Of a DNA stretch of 7,953 nucleotides, positions 1 through 7,111 are shown in pieces; positions within the stretch are counted from its first letter, which is position 1, and every line of letters starts with the position of its first letter. The stretch spans positions 1 to 7,953 of the forward strand of contig NZ_JNJP01000122.1 of assembly GCF_000701705.1 (NCBI RefSeq), in the 5' to 3' direction. The notes beneath the pieces were generated by a model, which had not been told where the DNA came from, ran no database searches, and saw only the letters and a list, made by a program, of their open reading frames with translations. This DNA comes from Bilophila wadsworthia ATCC 49260. GTDB lineage: Bacteria > Desulfobacterota > Desulfovibrionia > Desulfovibrionales > Desulfovibrionaceae. The translations under genes were made by a program, and so were the position numbers.

Positions 1-12
1 GAAGAGACACTT

Positions 13-58
13 GAGGGGGCGGGGAGGACTTTCTCCAGAAAGCCCTCCCCGCCCCCTC
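13..58. repeat. Palindromic repeat, copy A (3' of nrdJ)
   Basis: A 22-nt inverted repeat (13-34 against 37-58) with a 2-nt centre. The arms pair fully except for one A-C mismatch (28/43). It carries the CTTTCT-CC-AGAAAG core shared by the other copies. It lies 21 bases beyond the nrdJ stop. No T-run follows it in the nrdJ direction; on the plus strand CTTTTT lies a few bases beyond, so it could help end a plus-strand transcript entering from the left. The conserved GGGATTC module of copies B, D and E is not recognisable here, and the window edge cuts off the side where it would be expected. Confidence 0.85.
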
Positions 59-79
59 CAATCTTTTTCCTTCCCTACA

Positions 80-2335
80 TCAGCCGCCGCACTTGGTGTA
101 GGCGCAGTTGGGGCAGCGATGGCAGCCTTCCTGAAAAACGAGCTCGCCGCCGCAGTCGGGGCAAAGCTGACGGTCGAAGGCCGAAACGGTGTGCGTGGGT
201 ACGGGGTTCCTGCCCTTGAGATAACGGTTTTCGAGTACCCACGCGATGGCGTCGGGAATCGAGAGCAGGAGCCCCTTCTTTTGGAATATGGGATGCTCGC
301 CGCCAATGCCCTTGAGCTGACCCACCACGTCGGCAACGTCGATGCCGGATCGGAAGGCCAGAGAAACGAGCCTCCCGATGGCCTCGGCCTTGGCGGTCAC
401 GGAATGCCCGGACTTGCCGATGGTCGCGAAAATCTCGAAAGGCTTGCCGTCCACCTCGTTCACCGTAAGATACATGCCGCCGAGGCCGGTCTGTACCTTT
501 TGGGTGAACCCGGTTACGAAGTCGGGGCGCTTGCGCACGCGCACTTGCGACTCTTCGGACGGTTTCGCGGCAGGGGCGCTCGTGGTCAGCACCTGCGTGG
601 ATTTGCTGCCGTCGCGGTAAACGGTGACGCCCTTGCAGCCTTCCTCGTAGGCCATCCAGTAAATGGCGAAAATGTCGTCGCGCGTGGCCGAGTTGGGCAG
701 GTTTACGGTTTTGGACACGGCGTTGTCCGTGTGGCGCTGGAAAGCCGCCTGCATACGGAGATGCCACTCGGGCGCGATGTCCATCGCGGTCACGAACACC
801 CGGCGCAGATCTTCGGGAAGCTGGTCGAGGCTCTGGATGGACCCGAGCTCCGCCACGCCTTCCAGAAGCGGCTGGCTGTAGCAGTCGATTTCGCGCAAGG
901 CTTCCTCGAAATGCGGGTTCACTTCCATAAGGCGTTCGCCGTCCATGACGTTGCGGGCGAAGCTCAGGGCGAACAGCGGTTCCACGCCGGACGAGCAGCC
1001 CGCGAGGATCGACAGCGTGCCCGTGGGCGCGATGGTCGTGATGGTCGCATTGCGCAGGGGCGGGATGCCTTTGGTGGGATAGACGGACGTTTCGTAGGCC
1101 GGGAAGGGCCCGCGTTCCGCCGCGAGCTGGATGGAAGCCGCCCGACCGCGCGTTTCGATGAAGTCCATAATCCGTTCGGCCAGCGTGATGGCGTCCGCCG
1201 AGTCGTAGGGGATGCGGAGCTGGTACAGAAGATCGGCCCAGCCCATAACCCCAAGGCCGATCTTGCGGTTGCGGCGCACCTGTTCGGCAATGCGTTCGAG
1301 GGGGAATTGCGAGGCGTCCACCACGTTGTCGAGGAAGCGGACGGCCAGCGCGATGGTCCGTTCGAGCCCCGCCCAGTCGATGCCCCGGTCGGCGGGGTTG
1401 GTTTCGTCGAGGTGCCCCGGCACGAAGAAGCTGGAAAGGTTCAGCGAGCCGAGGTTGCAGGCTTCATAGGGCAGCAGGGGCTGTTCGCCGCAGGGGTTGG
1501 TGCTTTCGATCTCGCCTTGCGCCGGAGTGGGGTTGTCGCGGTTGATGCGGTCAAGGAAGATGATGCCGGGATCGCCGCTTTGCCACGCCTTGTCCACCAG
1601 CAGGTTGAACACTTCGCGGGCGTTGAGGCGCCCCTGCTCCTTGCCGCTGGCGGGGTTGACGAGGGCGTAGTCCCGATCCTGTTCCACGGCCTGCATGAAG
1701 GCTTCGGTAATGCCTACGGAGAGGTTGAAGTTGTTGAATTCGCCTTCCTGCTCTTTGGCCCGGATGAATTCGAGGATGTCCGGGTGATCGATGCGCAGGA
1801 TGCCCATGTTCGCGCCGCGCCGGGTGCCGCCCTGCTTGATCTGCTCGGTGGCGGTGTTGAAGATGCGCAGGAAGGACACCGGGCCGGAGGCCACGCCGCC
1901 GGTCGTGCCCACGCGGGAGTTCTTGGGCCGCAGACGGGAAAAGGAGAAGCCCGTGCCGCCGCCGGACTTGTGGATCATGGCGGCGAATTTTACGGCGTCG
2001 AAAATTTCTTCGATGGAGTCGCCGACGGGGAGCACGAAGCAGGCCGAAAGCTGGCCGAGCTCGGAGCCCGCGTTCATCAGCGTGGGCGAATTGGGCAGGA
2101 AGCGCCAATCGGTCATCATGTCGTAGAAGGCGCGGGCCAGCGCGTCGGGTTTCCACGGGGACTGTTCGTATTTGGCTTCCTCGGCGGCTACGGAGGACGC
2201 TACGCGCCAGAAGAGCCCGGTCGCGTCCTCGACGCATTGGCCGTTCTCGTCCTTGCGGTAATAGCGCTTGGAAAGGACTTTTTCCGCATTGGGATTGATG
2301 ACGGGGGGAGTGAGATTGAGAGGCATATTCATCAT
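80..2335 (-). CDS. nrdJ: Adenosylcobalamin-dependent (class II) ribonucleotide reductase
   Basis: Reduces ribonucleotides to deoxyribonucleotides in the cytoplasm using coenzyme B12 as radical source, so it works without oxygen. About 751 aa from the chosen ATG. Seen: the redox cysteine in LSACFVLP (C99), then NPCGE with N280, the thiyl-radical cysteine C282 and E284, then C293 in EACNLGS. The 11-residue spacing C282-C293 matches the Thermotoga NrdJ pair C322/C333. The phosphate-binding stretch APTGTLS follows (about 436-442). Residues about 605-705 look like a TSCPD domain, and the end holds CPDC...CHRCPNC...C (C725-C749), a zinc-ribbon/redox tail. The start is uncertain: ATG codons at 2335, 2332 and 2326 are all possible, with only a weak GGTG ahead. 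A GTG at 2434 extends the frame but gives unlikely protein and has no ribosome site. It is transcribed separately from the gene upstream. Confidence 0.95.
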   Translation of the reverse strand: MMNMPLNLTPPVINPNAEKVLSKRYYRKDENGQCVEDATGLFWRVASSVAAEEAKYEQSPWKPDALARAFYDMMTDWRFLPNSPTLMNAGSELGQLSACFVLPVGDSIEEIFDAVKFAAMIHKSGGGTGFSFSRLRPKNSRVGTTGGVASGPVSFLRIFNTATEQIKQGGTRRGANMGILRIDHPDILEFIRAKEQEGEFNNFNLSVGITEAFMQAVEQDRDYALVNPASGKEQGRLNAREVFNLLVDKAWQSGDPGIIFLDRINRDNPTPAQGEIESTNPCGEQPLLPYEACNLGSLNLSSFFVPGHLDETNPADRGIDWAGLERTIALAVRFLDNVVDASQFPLERIAEQVRRNRKIGLGVMGWADLLYQLRIPYDSADAITLAERIMDFIETRGRAASIQLAAERGPFPAYETSVYPTKGIPPLRNATITTIAPTGTLSILAGCSSGVEPLFALSFARNVMDGERLMEVNPHFEEALREIDCYSQPLLEGVAELGSIQSLDQLPEDLRRVFVTAMDIAPEWHLRMQAAFQRHTDNAVSKTVNLPNSATRDDIFAIYWMAYEEGCKGVTVYRDGSKSTQVLTTSAPAAKPSEESQVRVRKRPDFVTGFTQKVQTGLGGMYLTVNEVDGKPFEIFATIGKSGHSVTAKAEAIGRLVSLAFRSGIDVADVVGQLKGIGGEHPIFQKKGLLLSIPDAIAWVLENRYLKGRNPVPTHTVSAFDRQLCPDCGGELVFQEGCHRCPNCAYTKCGG

Positions 2336-2439
2336 GGTGGCACCAGCGTTGTTTGGGGTCTTAACGGGTTCTCCACGATACGCGGTCGGGAAGGAAAAGG
2401 CTATCTCGGGAAATGGGGCCGGAACGGGAACCACCGCGC

Positions 2440-2481
2440 ATTTTTGGAAAAATCGGCAGGAGAAAAATTTTTATGGAAAAA
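2440..2481 (-). promoter_or_regulatory. Paired A/T palindromes upstream of nrdJ
   Basis: Two similar 14-bp palindromes, ATTTTT-GG-AAAAAT (2440-2453) and TTTTT-ATGG-AAAAA (2468-2481), with centres 28 bp apart, the second overlapped by AAAAATTTTT (2463-2472). They lie about 105-146 bases upstream of the nrdJ start, where its promoter should be. They may be a repeated operator or simply promoter-associated A-tracts. They do not match the NrdR-box consensus I know. No clear -35/-10 pair was found. Confidence 0.35.
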
Positions 2482-2513
2482 CGCCATGTTAGATTCTCGT
2501 CTTCCACAACGCC

Positions 2514-2542
2514 AAAAGCCCCCTGAGGCGACCCTCAGGGGG
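2514..2542 (-). terminator. Terminator of the 60-aa winged-helix gene
   Basis: Perfect 10-bp stem (CCCCCTGAGG, 2519-2528, against 2533-2542) with a 4-nt loop, followed on the minus strand by G and TTTT. It lies 29 bases after the stop of the 60-aa gene and ahead of nrdJ, so the two minus-strand genes are probably separate units. The T-run is short, so termination may be partial. Confidence 0.7.
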
Positions 2543-2571
2543 TGGAAGCGAGAAGTTGTTGACGGGGAGGG

Positions 2572-2754
2572 CTACTCGGCCGGAGCGTAGTAGCAACGCT
2601 TCGGGGACATGATCTTGCCTGATTTCTTCAGTTCGTCGATGGCCTTGGACACTTCTTTGGAATCGGCATCAAGGGCTTTGGCGACGTCGCCGGGACGGAC
2701 GGGCTTGCCCGCATCCTGCATGGCCTTGAGAACCTGTTCAGCTGTAACTGCCAT
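2572..2754 (-). CDS. Small putative winged-helix DNA-binding protein (60 aa)
   Basis: A 60-residue basic protein. Residues about 4-12 form one helix, PGDVAKALDADSKEVSKAID (21-40) has the look of a helix-turn-helix, and the end (KSGKIMSPKRCYYAP) would form the wing hairpin, as in MarR/ArsR-like winged-helix folds. It lacks the dimerisation helices of full MarR proteins. Start: ATG at 2754 with GGAGGT five bases upstream. A longer frame to 2874 would run back through the promoter and is rejected. It has its own promoter and terminator. Its target is not known; an autoregulatory operator is possible (see the promoter entry). The fold is inferred from pattern only. Confidence 0.85.
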   Translation of the reverse strand: MAVTAEQVLKAMQDAGKPVRPGDVAKALDADSKEVSKAIDELKKSGKIMSPKRCYYAPAE

Positions 2755-2794
2755 AATGGACCTCCGTGAAGCGGCTCTGCCGCCGGCATTTTTT

Positions 2795-2835
2795 AGGAAC
2801 AATTCCTGATAATCAAATTCCTCTGTTTCTGTCAA
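2795..2835 (-). promoter_or_regulatory. Promoter of the 60-aa winged-helix gene with overlapping palindrome
   Basis: On the minus strand a perfect TTGACA (2830-2835) is followed, after 18 bases, by TATCAG (2806-2811), a 4/6 match to the -10. The 13-bp palindrome AGGAA-CAA-TTCCT (2795-2807) overlaps the -10 and expected start, where a repressor would act. The leader also holds a GCGGC-AGA-GCCGC hairpin (2771-2783) just ahead of the ribosome site. Confidence 0.6.
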
Positions 2836-2928
2836 GGATTTTATGTGCCGAACGCCGGAGAAGTGGGGCGGCAATCGTCTGGATTTTTGCGGGAAAAGGC
2901 GCTACGTTCCGAGGAAAAGGATAGCGGT

Positions 2929-3165
2929 ATGAAATATCTCATCATGGAAGATTTTGCGGGGCAGCCGGTCAGCTTCGTGTTCCCCCGCCGCGTGGACCAC
3001 GGCGACATGCGCGAACAGCTCCCCTACGGGCGGGTGCTCGGGGCCGGTTATGTGGAATTGCGCGACGGCGCGTTTCGTTGCCACGGCGGATATGCCGAAC
3101 TGGATATTGTGGCCCGTCCCGAGGATGAGGCCATTTTGATGGAAGCCTTCCAGAAAGCCGAGTAG
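2929..3165 (+). CDS. Conserved-looking small protein of unknown function (78 aa)
   Basis: I do not recognise a family. The protein is short, soluble-looking and acidic at its ends (MEDFAGQP near the N-terminus, EDEAILMEAFQKAE at the C-terminus), with alternating hydrophobic residues (VSFVFP; GAGYVELRDGAF; GYAELDIVARP) suggesting a small beta-rich fold. There is no signal peptide or membrane segment and one cysteine (C51). The ATG at 2929 is preceded by AAGGA at 2917-2921 (spacing 7). An upstream in-frame start at 2845 would overlap the divergent promoter region and looks noncoding. It precedes mutM by 100 bases on the same strand and may share its transcript, which does not by itself assign a role. 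Confidence 0.8.
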   Translation: MKYLIMEDFAGQPVSFVFPRRVDHGDMREQLPYGRVLGAGYVELRDGAFRCHGGYAELDIVARPEDEAILMEAFQKAE

Positions 3166-3265
3166 GGCTTGCCGCTGGCCGGACCGTGCGCCTCGGAATT
3201 TCCCTGACAAGGCTTTTCCGTTGGCGAACGAGTGGATGCGGCCTGTTTCAGCCCTCGGAGATCCC

Positions 3266-4153
3266 ATGCCTGAATTGCCCGAAGTCGAAACCATCGCCCG
3301 CACCCTCACTCCGCAAGTCGAGGGGCGGCGCATTGTGGCTTGCGAGCTGCTCAACCCTTCCACTTTTGCGGGGACGATTCCGCTCGGCAAGGTTGTGGGC
3401 GGCGTCATCGGCCGTCCGGGACGCCGCGGCAAGCTGTTGCTGTTGCCTCTTGCATTCGGCTCGGATCCGCTGCCTCCTGTGGACGAGGCTTGTCCGTCCG
3501 GTTCGCTGGCCCGGTGCCTTGCCTGCGGGGATGAACGCATTACCGGGCTTGGGTTCCATCTCAAAATGACGGGCCGCCTGTTCGTGTATCCTGCGGGCAC
3601 ACCTCCGGAAAAACATACCCGGCTCCTCTTCGACCTTGACGACGGTTCTCGCCTCTTTTTCGACGATACGCGCAAATTCGGCTATGTGCGGGTTCTGTCG
3701 CCTTCCTCCGTTTCCTGCTGGCCGTTCTGGAACAGCCTTGGCCCGGAGCCGCTGGAGATGGACGCCGATGCCTTCGCGGCTTGTTTTGCCGGGCGGCGGG
3801 GCAAGATCAAGGCGCTGCTCCTTGATCAGTCCGTGCTGGCGGGGTGCGGGAATATTTACGCGGACGAAAGCCTGTTCCGCGCGGGCATCCGGCCCGACGC
3901 GCAGCTCGTGTCCGCCGACCGCCTGAAACGGCTTCACGCGGCCTTGCGGGAAGTCCTGCTCGAATCCATTGACGCGTGCGGCAGTTCCATCCGGGATTAC
4001 CGCACGGCGCGGGGCGACGCCGGGGCTTTTCAGAACGCCTTCCGGGTGTACGGCCGTTCCGGCGAGACCTGCCTTGAGTGTGGGACCCCGCTGGAAAGCT
4101 GCCGCATCGCGGGGCGGGCCACCGTTTTTTGCCCGAACTGTCAGCTTGCCTGA
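3266..4153 (+). CDS. mutM: Formamidopyrimidine-DNA glycosylase (Fpg/MutM)
   Basis: Bifunctional DNA repair glycosylase/AP lyase that removes 8-oxoguanine and ring-opened purines. Seen in the 295 aa: the N-terminal PELPEVET, where Pro2 is the catalytic nucleophile after Met removal and Glu3 its partner; GRRGK with Lys56; HLKMTGRL (98-105); the helix-two-turn-helix region IKALLLDQSVLAGCGNIYADE (181-201); and a C-terminal zinc finger C269-X2-C272...C289-X2-C292 with the conserved AGR (R284). The start is fixed by MPELPEVE, with GGAG five bases upstream. It is about 25 residues longer than usual because of an insert around residues 62-94, between the Lys56 strand and HLKMTGRL, containing C76, C84 and C87. 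It lies between the 78-aa gene and leuB (44-base gap). Confidence 0.97.
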   Translation: MPELPEVETIARTLTPQVEGRRIVACELLNPSTFAGTIPLGKVVGGVIGRPGRRGKLLLLPLAFGSDPLPPVDEACPSGSLARCLACGDERITGLGFHLKMTGRLFVYPAGTPPEKHTRLLFDLDDGSRLFFDDTRKFGYVRVLSPSSVSCWPFWNSLGPEPLEMDADAFAACFAGRRGKIKALLLDQSVLAGCGNIYADESLFRAGIRPDAQLVSADRLKRLHAALREVLLESIDACGSSIRDYRTARGDAGAFQNAFRVYGRSGETCLECGTPLESCRIAGRATVFCPNCQLA

Positions 4154-4197
4154 CATTCGTTCATACAACCCTTTTACTAGACCGCAAGGATTGAAGA

Positions 4198-5271
4198 ATG
4201 CAGAAGACGATCTGCCTGTTGCCGGGTGACGGCATTGGCCCCGAGATTGTTGCCGAAGCCGTGAAAGTGCTTCGCGCCGTGGAAAAGAAATTCGGTCACT
4301 CGTTCACCATGACGGAAGCCCTGCTCGGCGGCGCCGCCATCGACGCCGTGGGCGTGCCGCTGCCCGACGCCACCGTGGAGGCCTGCAAGGCCGCCGATGC
4401 GGTGTTCCTCGGCGCGGTGGGCGGCCCCAAGTGGGATACCATCGATCCCGCCATCCGTCCCGAACGTGGCTTGCTCGGCATCCGTAAGGCCCTCGGCCTG
4501 TTCGCCAACCTGCGTCCCGCGACCCTGTTCCCCGAACTTGCCGGCGCGTGCCTGCTGCGTCCCGACATTTCCGCCAAGGGCCTTGATCTTATCGTCGTGC
4601 GCGAACTGACGGGCGGGATCTATTTCGGCCAGCCCGCCGGCACCGAAGTGCGCGACGGCCTGCGCACCGGATTCAACACCATGATTTACAACGAAGAGGA
4701 AATCGCCCGCATCGGCCGGGTGGCCTTCTCCACGGCCCGCAAGCGCCGCAAGAAGGTGTGCTCCGTGGATAAGGCCAACGTGCTTGCCGTGTCCCGCGTT
4801 TGGCGCGAAGTGATGATCGAAGTGGGCAAGGAATTCCCTGATGTGGAACTGACCCATCTCTATGTGGACAATGCCGCCATGCAGTTGGTGCGCGATCCTT
4901 CGCAGTTCGACGTCATCGTGACCGGCAACCTCTTCGGTGACATCCTCTCCGACGAAGCTTCCGTCATCACCGGTTCCATCGGTATGCTGCCTTCCGCCTC
5001 CCTCGGCACGGGCAATCCCGGCCTGTTCGAGCCCATCCACGGCTCCGCGCCCGACATCGCCGGGCAGGGCAAGGCCAATCCGCTGGCGACGATCCTGTCC
5101 GCCGCGATGATGCTCCGCCTTGCCTTCGATATGGATGCCGAAGCCGCCGCCATTGAAGGTGCCGTGCACAAGGTGCTCAGCGACGGTTTCCGCACCGGCG
5201 ACATCATGGAAGCCGGGAAGACGCAGCTTTCCACCACCGCCATGGGCGATAAGGTTGTTGAAACTATGTAG
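4198..5271 (+). CDS. leuB: 3-isopropylmalate dehydrogenase
   Basis: Oxidatively decarboxylates 3-isopropylmalate with NAD+ in leucine biosynthesis; cytoplasmic, dimeric, metal-dependent. 357 aa, normal for the family. Seen: LLPGDGIGPEIV (7-18); substrate arginines R96, R106 and R135; Y142 in ELTGGIYFG; K192; metal-binding D224, D248 and D252; and the NAD-binding signature LFEPIHGSAPDIAG (277-290). Arginine-region spacing agrees with Thermus LeuB (R94/R104/R132/Y139). The ATG has AAGGA seven bases upstream. It follows mutM by 44 bases, so read-through is likely. leuA, leuC and leuD are not in the window. Confidence 0.97.
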   Translation: MQKTICLLPGDGIGPEIVAEAVKVLRAVEKKFGHSFTMTEALLGGAAIDAVGVPLPDATVEACKAADAVFLGAVGGPKWDTIDPAIRPERGLLGIRKALGLFANLRPATLFPELAGACLLRPDISAKGLDLIVVRELTGGIYFGQPAGTEVRDGLRTGFNTMIYNEEEIARIGRVAFSTARKRRKKVCSVDKANVLAVSRVWREVMIEVGKEFPDVELTHLYVDNAAMQLVRDPSQFDVIVTGNLFGDILSDEASVITGSIGMLPSASLGTGNPGLFEPIHGSAPDIAGQGKANPLATILSAAMMLRLAFDMDAEAAAIEGAVHKVLSDGFRTGDIMEAGKTQLSTTAMGDKVVETM

Positions 5272-5275
5272 AATA

Positions 5276-5377
5276 TTGGGGGAGGGGAGAGGGAACCTTT
5301 CTGAAGAAAGGTTCCCTCTCCCCTCCCCCAAGCCCCCTCCTCTCTCCCTCCCAAGACTTTTGACTTTATTGAATCCC
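5276..5377 (-). repeat. 102-bp composite palindromic element, copy B (3' of leuB)
   Basis: Begins 4 bases after the leuB stop with a perfect 27-nt inverted repeat (5276-5302 against 5305-5331, centre GA), then a C/T-rich linker and the conserved module ending GAATCCC (5371-5377). Read on the minus strand it is module then hairpin, and it aligns with copy E over 102 bp without gaps, with about 10 differences by hand count. No T-run adjoins the hairpin on either strand, so it is not a standard terminator. Confidence 0.9.
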
Positions 5378-5434
5378 TGCTGGCGGTTTTCCCTGATATG
5401 AAGAGAGGGGAGCGGCTGGGCGGGATGGTTGCGG

Positions 5435-5468
5435 AGCCGGTTGCCCAAAGGGGTAATCGGCTTTTTTT
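5435..5468 (+). terminator. Intrinsic terminator between leuB and the ZIP gene
   Basis: A 12-bp stem (AGCCGGTTGCCC, 5435-5446, against 5451-5462; two G-U pairs), AAAG loop, then T7 (5462-5468). This is a textbook plus-strand terminator 160 bases after leuB and 160 bases before the ZIP start. It most simply ends the leuB transcript, but CGGCT at 5413-5417 could pair with AGCCG (5435-5439) instead and would disrupt it. The rest of the 356-base leuB-ZIP gap holds copy B and no convincing promoter or gene. Confidence 0.85.
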
Positions 5469-5627
5469 CCGGACGCCTCTAAAGCTCTGGTGTTTTCTCC
5501 GGCTTTATGGTTTTTCTGGAAGGGATTTCAAGCGTGGAAGAGGATGGATATTCCCTTCGCATGCGCCGGAATGAGTGCGTTGGGATTGAATACAGGATGG
5601 TTTTCGCAATTGTCGGAGGCGGCATTT

Positions 5628-6428
5628 ATGACGGATTTTTTCAGTTCACCCGTGGGGATGGCTCTGCTTGCGGGGTGCTGTACATGGGCGTTTACCGCAT
5701 TCGGGGCGGGCATGGTCTATACCGCGAAATCGTTTTCCCGCCGGACGCTCGACGTGATGCTCGGTTTCGCGGCGGGTGTGATGATCGCCGCTTCCTACTG
5801 GTCGTTGCTCGCCCCCGCGCTGGAGATGAGTTCACATCTCGGCCGATTGGCCTGTGTTCCGGTGGCGCTGGGCTTTCTTGCCGGGGCAGGGGTATTGCGC
5901 TTGGTTGACCTCATCCTGCCGCATATCCATCCTACGGAAAATGTCCCTGACGGCCCGCCTTCGAAGCTGCCCCGCAGTGCGCTGCTCGTATTCGCCATCA
6001 CCCTGCACAACATTCCGGAAGGGCTCGCCGTGGGCGTAGCGTTCGGGGCTGCGGCCTCAGGCGCTCCCGAAGCCAGCATCGCCGGGGCCATGACCCTGAT
6101 GTTCGGTATGGGACTGCAAAACATACCCGAGGGCGTGGCCGTATCCGTGCCGTTGCTTCGGGAGGGTTTTTCCAAAAATCGCGCCTTCTTCTTTGGGCAG
6201 CTTTCCGGCATCGTCGAGCCCATAGCCGCTGTTTTCGGGGCGCTGGTCGTGGGTATCGCCGAACCCATTCTTCCCTTTGCTCTGGCTTTTGCCGCCGGGG
6301 CCATGATTTTTGTGGTCGTCGAAGAAGTGATTCCCGAGTCCCACGCCTCCGGCCACGGCGATGCGGCCAGCCTCGGCGTCATCATCGGTTTTGTGGTGAT
6401 GATGTGCCTTGATGTGGCGCTGGCTTAG
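5628..6428 (+). CDS. ZIP-family divalent metal transporter
   Basis: Inner-membrane importer-type transporter for zinc or other divalent metals. 266 aa with about eight hydrophobic segments. Family hallmarks: LHNIPEG (126-132) in the fourth and LQNIPEG (163-169) in the fifth membrane helix, whose His/Asn/Pro/Glu residues line the metal site, followed by GIVEPIAAVFGA (194-205) and VVEEVIPESH (230-239). A short histidine-bearing loop PHIHP (98-102) and SHASGHGD (238-245) may contact metal. It resembles the GufA/ZupT-type bacterial ZIPs; the metal cannot be told. Start: ATG at 5628 with GGAGG eight bases upstream; the frame is open back to a GTG at 5490, but that extension has no ribosome site and looks noncoding. 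It stands alone between two terminators; no zinc- or iron-type operator was recognised. Confidence 0.92.
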   Translation: MTDFFSSPVGMALLAGCCTWAFTAFGAGMVYTAKSFSRRTLDVMLGFAAGVMIAASYWSLLAPALEMSSHLGRLACVPVALGFLAGAGVLRLVDLILPHIHPTENVPDGPPSKLPRSALLVFAITLHNIPEGLAVGVAFGAAASGAPEASIAGAMTLMFGMGLQNIPEGVAVSVPLLREGFSKNRAFFFGQLSGIVEPIAAVFGALVVGIAEPILPFALAFAAGAMIFVVVEEVIPESHASGHGDAASLGVIIGFVVMMCLDVALA

Positions 6429-6433
6429 GTGGT

Positions 6434-6492
6434 TGATTGGGGAGGGGATTTCTGAGGAAAGGGTTCCCTTGCCCTCTAAAGGCTTTTGACTG
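6434..6492 (-). repeat. Decayed palindromic element, copy C (3' of the ZIP gene)
   Basis: A shortened copy: GGGGAGGGGATTTCTGAGGA..., with TTTC (6449-6452) facing GAAA (6457-6460) and damaged outer arms, followed by TCTAAAGGCTTTTGACT (6475-6491), which matches the inner part of the module of copies B, D and E in reverse. It begins within 10 bases of the ZIP stop. It appears to have lost much of one arm and the GGGATTC end. Confidence 0.65.
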
Positions 6493-6546
6493 GTGGGGAG
6501 GCCGCGCGAAGGGAGTTCGTTCCGTCTTTGGTTCATTATTGGTAAG

Positions 6547-6585
6547 AAAAACAGCCTGAACGGGGGGCGTTCAGGCTGTTTTTTT
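6547..6585. terminator. Bidirectional terminator between convergent ZIP and hup
   Basis: A 13-bp perfect G/C-containing stem (AACAGCCTGAACG, 6550-6562, against 6568-6580), GGGGG loop, extended by A4 on the left and T5 on the right to about 16 bp. Both strands therefore end in a U-run. It serves the ZIP transcript from the left and the hup transcript from the right. Confidence 0.92.
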
Positions 6586-6610
6586 CAGTCTGCGGAAATG
6601 ACCCTCAAGA

Positions 6611-6707
6611 GGGATTCGATAAAGTCGAAAATCTTTGAAGAGGGTGGGGGAGGTTTGGAGGGGGTGGGAGAAACTTTCTTTAGAAAGTTTCTCCCACCCC
6701 CTCCAAA
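6611..6707 (+). repeat. Composite palindromic element, copy D (3' of hup)
   Basis: Module beginning GGGATTCGATAAAGTCGAAA (6611-6630), a G-rich linker, then a perfect 26-nt inverted repeat (6654-6679 against 6682-6707, centre TT). The arm sequence differs clearly from B and E yet pairs perfectly. It ends 21 bases beyond the hup stop and lies between hup and the bidirectional terminator. Within the module TTCGA-TAAAG-TCGAA is itself a small inverted repeat. Confidence 0.9.
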
Positions 6708-6728
6708 TTGCTCCACTGAGCCTTGAAA

Positions 6729-7022
6729 TTACTGTTCGGAATTCATGGCGGCCTTGAACTTGCGCGAGATGCGGAAAGCCAGCACGTCGTGGGAGTCAAG
6801 GGTGATTTCTTCGCCGGTCTGGGGGTTGCGGCCCTTGCGGTTCTTCTTGGTGAAGGCTTCGAACTTGCCGAAACCGCTCAGCAGCATTTCCTTCTCTTCC
6901 TTGAGGGCTTTCTTCATGATTCCGAGCATGGCATCCAACACTTTTTTAGCGTGCTGCTGCTTCATCTCGGACTGGGCGCAAATCGACTTGGCGATATCTG
7001 CTTTGGTGACGGTTTTGCTCAT
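6729..7022 (-). CDS. HU/IHF-family nucleoid DNA-binding protein
   Basis: Small dimeric, DNA-bending chromosomal protein. 97 aa: N-terminal helices (MSKTVTKADIAKSI..., about 6-40), the turn LLSGFGKFEAF (47-57), and the flexible DNA-binding arm with GRNPQTGEE (64-72), whose Pro67 is the intercalating residue of the family, then LAFRISRKFKAAMN (81-94). HU and IHF subunits cannot be told apart safely here, so no symbol is given. Start: ATG at 7022 with GGAG eight bases upstream; an in-frame extension to 7058 runs through the ribosome site and is rejected. It is monocistronic, with its own promoter about 130 bases upstream and a shared bidirectional terminator. Confidence 0.95.
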   Translation of the reverse strand: MSKTVTKADIAKSICAQSEMKQQHAKKVLDAMLGIMKKALKEEKEMLLSGFGKFEAFTKKNRKGRNPQTGEEITLDSHDVLAFRISRKFKAAMNSEQ

Positions 7023-7111
7023 GGTTTCTTCTCCGGAATCTCGCTGTGCTAGCGACATATTTTGGTGCGGCCCGTCCGGTCCCGTACCGTTTGCGAGGAC
7101 GGTGGAATAGG

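Noticed and set aside
11..2590. Very long plus-strand open frame opposite nrdJ, and similar ones opposite mutM (3248-4168) and leuB (4177-5448)
   Set aside because: These are mirror frames of high-GC coding sequence; the opposite strand carries the clear family motifs in each case and the mirror proteins resemble no known family.
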